Source of the DNA: Lachnospiraceae bacterium UBA7179
GTDB lineage: Bacteria; Bacillota; Clostridia; Lachnospirales; Lachnospiraceae
Direction: 5' to 3'
Length of the DNA stretch: 49,981 bases
NCBI GenBank assembly: GCA_002491195.1
Contig: DKVL01000081.1
Coordinates: forward strand, 1 to 49,981
Made by a program: the position numbers and the translations under genes. Position 1 is the first letter of the stretch; every line of letters begins with the position of its first letter. The notes under the pieces are model-generated. The model was not told the DNA's origin and made no database searches. It saw only the letters and a program-made list of their open reading frames with translations. Positions 48,168 through 49,981 of the stretch are shown here, in pieces.

Positions 48168-48596
48168 ATGGGATTACGGTTAAACATCGAAGGAAGCGAA
48201 TCAATCAAGCTGAAGGAAACCAGCATCATGCGCGTGAAATTTGGGGCAGACATTCCCCATGATTCCAACGCCAGGTCAACAGACCTCGGTTCGACAGTAC
48301 TGATCGAGGGCAAGATCCTGACAGCTGTAGACGGGGAAGAGGCGGACGATACATCCAAGATCGCAAAATGGTCCCTGGTTCCAGCAGAAAATTCAGACTG
48401 CTACAGGAATGTGGAGATCACAGTCGTGAACGCATCACAGATCGTGCGTCAGGTTACGATCCCAAATGCCTTTGTGGTAGGGTATGAGGAAGATTTCTCG
48501 GATGATACCGGTGCAGGCGTATTCCGTCTCCTGATCAAGCAGAAGAAGGACAAGATGGCAAACCTGAAGTTTGAGGGCGGATTCAGCGGCGAATGA
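48168..48596 (+). CDS. Small structural-type protein, first of paralogous pair (possible tube-like protein)
   Basis: A 142-residue soluble protein, beta-strand rich, with no signal peptide. Conserved with its neighbour: DIPxDSNARSTDLGSTV, GKILTAVDG, SDCYR, PNAFVV, LIKQKKDKM. This family recurs in Lachnospiraceae ahead of loci that I associate with contractile-injection or phage-tail-like genes, where an Hcp-like tube subunit would fit in size. That is inference only. No protease motif is visible. AAGGAGG lies 8 bp before the ATG. Confidence 0.65.
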   Translation: MGLRLNIEGSESIKLKETSIMRVKFGADIPHDSNARSTDLGSTVLIEGKILTAVDGEEADDTSKIAKWSLVPAENSDCYRNVEITVVNASQIVRQVTIPNAFVVGYEEDFSDDTGAGVFRLLIKQKKDKMANLKFEGGFSGE

Positions 48597-48646
48597 TGAG
48601 CATTTGCAGAGAACGATGAGAGGAAAAAAGAAAGGAGTAGTTTATT

Positions 48647-49072
48647 ATGGGATTTACATTAAAGGTGGAAGGAAATTCCACGATTGATTTAGGCAAAGAC
48701 AGTATTATCAGTGTCAAAGTGCGCACAGATATTCCACAGGACAGCAATGCACGTTCAACAGACCTGGGAAGCACTGTGACAATCACCGGCAAGATCCTGA
48801 CAGCTGTGGACGGGGATCCATTTGACAGCACGAGGCAGCTGGGACTCTGGGCGCTGGTACCGGCAGAAAGTTCAGACTGCTACCGCAAGGTAACGATCGA
48901 GGTGATCGCTTCTTCCCAGATGGTACGCAAGTATACCTATCCAAATGCGTTCGTGGTGGATTACAGCGAGCATTACGGGGACGAAGAAGGTGTCGGAACC
49001 TTTACACTGGTTATAAAACAGAAAAAGGATAAGATGGCGCAGGTATCAGTAGATGGCGGATATAGCATCTAA
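48647..49072 (+). CDS. Small structural-type protein, second of paralogous pair
   Basis: A 141-residue paralogue of the preceding gene, about half of the residues identical. It has the same core words: DSNARSTDLGSTV, GKILTAVDGD, SSDCYRKV, PNAFVVDYSEHYGDEEGVG and VIKQKKDKM. The pair may form a hetero-oligomer or two layers of one assembly. AAAGGAG lies 11 bp upstream. It is followed at once by a hairpin, so the pair could be made in excess over the downstream gene. Confidence 0.65.
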   Translation: MGFTLKVEGNSTIDLGKDSIISVKVRTDIPQDSNARSTDLGSTVTITGKILTAVDGDPFDSTRQLGLWALVPAESSDCYRKVTIEVIASSQMVRKYTYPNAFVVDYSEHYGDEEGVGTFTLVIKQKKDKMAQVSVDGGYSI

Positions 49073-49078
49073 TGTATA

Positions 49079-49114
49079 GAAAAAGGCTGACTGCTTTTGC
49101 AGGCAGCCTTTTTC
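49079..49114 (+). terminator. Terminator-like hairpin after the paralogous pair
   Basis: GAAAAAGGCTG (49079-49089) pairs with CAGCCTTTTTC (49104-49114); GC/GC extends the inner stem. The T-run lies in the 3' arm. It probably ends or attenuates transcription before the gene at 49160. Confidence 0.8.
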
Positions 49115-49159
49115 TAATAGGAGATCGCCAGAAAATCGAAAACAGGAGGCGGAAACATC

Positions 49160-49927
49160 ATGTTCCGAAACATATACCCAGTCTTTGAAGCAAAAAAGGT
49201 GCTGCGAATAGAAATGCTGGAAAATCTGCGGGATTATCCAAGAACACTGTTTGACATCGAGTACCAGGAGTACAGTGACGGGATTCTGTACGGCTGCAGG
49301 CTAAAGGCAGCGGACAAGGAACTTACAGTCCTGCCAGGTATAATACTCTTTAAGGGTGTTCCCTATTTCATGGAGGAGCCCTATATGGTTCCCTGTGATG
49401 CGCTGGGAAAGCTTACCTATCTGAAGGTATGCTTCACGGACAAGGAGGTCGGAATAGGACGGGAAGTGTACCGCGGACAGATCTGCCTGGACGAACAGGA
49501 GCCGGATGCTGGCAGGGAGCTGGAGCTTGGGCGGTTCAAACTCCAGCCGGGAGCAAGACTGCGCACGGAGTATGTGGATCTCAGTGATTATGACACAGAG
49601 TTCGACACAGTAAACCGCATTCATGTGCCATATGCCGCGCCGGGGCGCCCTGTGATCTGGCCGCAGATCCTGAGATGTTTTGCGGGGGAGATGATGCACC
49701 GCAGGCTGCGTGACCCGTGGGACTGCGCATTCTGCATGCACTGTATGCAGACGCGGGAAGCGATGTCGTATGAGGCTGTCCGCGCATACCTGAACGCAAA
49801 ACTCGAACAGGAAGGGGAATACACCAGTGAACAGACATATCATGCCTTGCTGCAGATCCTCCGGGAGGCAGAAGGAGACAGGCCCAGGAGAACGGACAGG
49901 CAGGACAATCGGTTGATTATGATCTGA
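49160..49927 (+). CDS. Protein of unknown function downstream of the paralogous pair
   Basis: A 255-residue soluble protein. The N-terminal 150 residues look beta-rich (FRNIYPVFEAKKVLRIEML, LPGIILFKGVPYFMEEPYM). The C-terminal part is helical and holds a cysteine cluster, DCAFCMHCMQ, preceded by LRCFAGEMMHRR, possibly a metal site. No helicase or nuclease motif is seen. Same-strand order with the paralogous pair suggests one locus that continues past the window. AGGAGG lies 10 bp before the ATG. The last 54 bp of the window hold nothing I can name. Confidence 0.6.
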   Translation: MFRNIYPVFEAKKVLRIEMLENLRDYPRTLFDIEYQEYSDGILYGCRLKAADKELTVLPGIILFKGVPYFMEEPYMVPCDALGKLTYLKVCFTDKEVGIGREVYRGQICLDEQEPDAGRELELGRFKLQPGARLRTEYVDLSDYDTEFDTVNRIHVPYAAPGRPVIWPQILRCFAGEMMHRRLRDPWDCAFCMHCMQTREAMSYEAVRAYLNAKLEQEGEYTSEQTYHALLQILREAEGDRPRRTDRQDNRLIMI

Positions 49928-49981
49928 TTACATAGAAAGATAATAGTATAGCTGTAAATAGCATTCTGGTGAAATGTCAAG

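Overview
The window looks like chromosome of a low-to-mid GC Gram-positive gut anaerobe, most likely a member of the Lachnospiraceae (Clostridia). This rests on inference from gene content: AGGAGG-type ribosome sites, an Rpn-type PD-(D/E)XK nuclease gene, an NPDV-repeat surface protein, a VTC/DUF4956/Cthe_2159-like gene set, LytTR two-component genes and a CmpB-type membrane protein. No 16S rRNA gene is present, so the family-level call is not proven.

Layout. 1-5.6 kb: end of a RecD-like helicase with a C-terminal nuclease domain, aspS, a tRNA-Tyr, an anchored C39-like protease and a phosphofructokinase. 5.7-12.3 kb: a secreted surface protein (minus strand), an Spx/ArsC-like protein, an AraC regulator, small genes, an Rpn-like nuclease gene with in-frame 21-bp repeats, and three large palindromic non-coding elements. 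12.4-28.2 kb: a long plus-strand cell-envelope glycan region. It holds three large membrane proteins of GT-C or YfhO type, then a tightly coupled operon: class II aldolase-like, two nucleotidyltransferases, a GT-C membrane protein fused to a phosphoribulokinase-like kinase, HAD phosphatase, GtrA-like, GT2, GDPD-like and a UDP-galactopyranose-mutase-like flavoprotein. 28.2-30.1 kb: a CmpB-like membrane protein and lrgAB on the minus strand. 30.2-35.6 kb: VTC domain protein, DUF4956, repeat-tailed lipoprotein, OmpR-type regulator and sensor kinase, headed by a perfect 11-bp tandem repeat that looks like the regulator's own box. 35.7-40.5 kb: rRNA methyltransferase, two anchored unknowns, an ion permease and a cytidylate-kinase-like protein. 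40.5-43.7 kb: AgrC/AgrA-like LytTR pair, then a Fic protein on the opposite strand and a small XRE regulator with two operator-like palindromes.

43.9-47.9 kb is the most interesting part. Two tandem, nearly identical 606-residue regulators each carry two XRE-type helix-turn-helix domains and TPR-like helices. Convergent with the second, and overlapping its stop codon, is a 44-codon gene with a strong ribosome site. It encodes a signal-peptide-bearing peptide ending in DDSGISPYAYYLQEDVN. A homologous but headless remnant lies at the same place behind the first regulator. The two regulators differ mainly in one C-terminal block. Together this looks like an RRNPP-type (PlcR/PapR-like) peptide-signalling system with unusual double-HTH receptors, which duplicated and then diverged.

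48.1-50 kb: two paralogous 141-142-residue proteins, a terminator-like hairpin, and a 255-residue protein. These may be the first genes of a contractile-injection or tail-like locus continuing beyond the window, but that is weakly supported.
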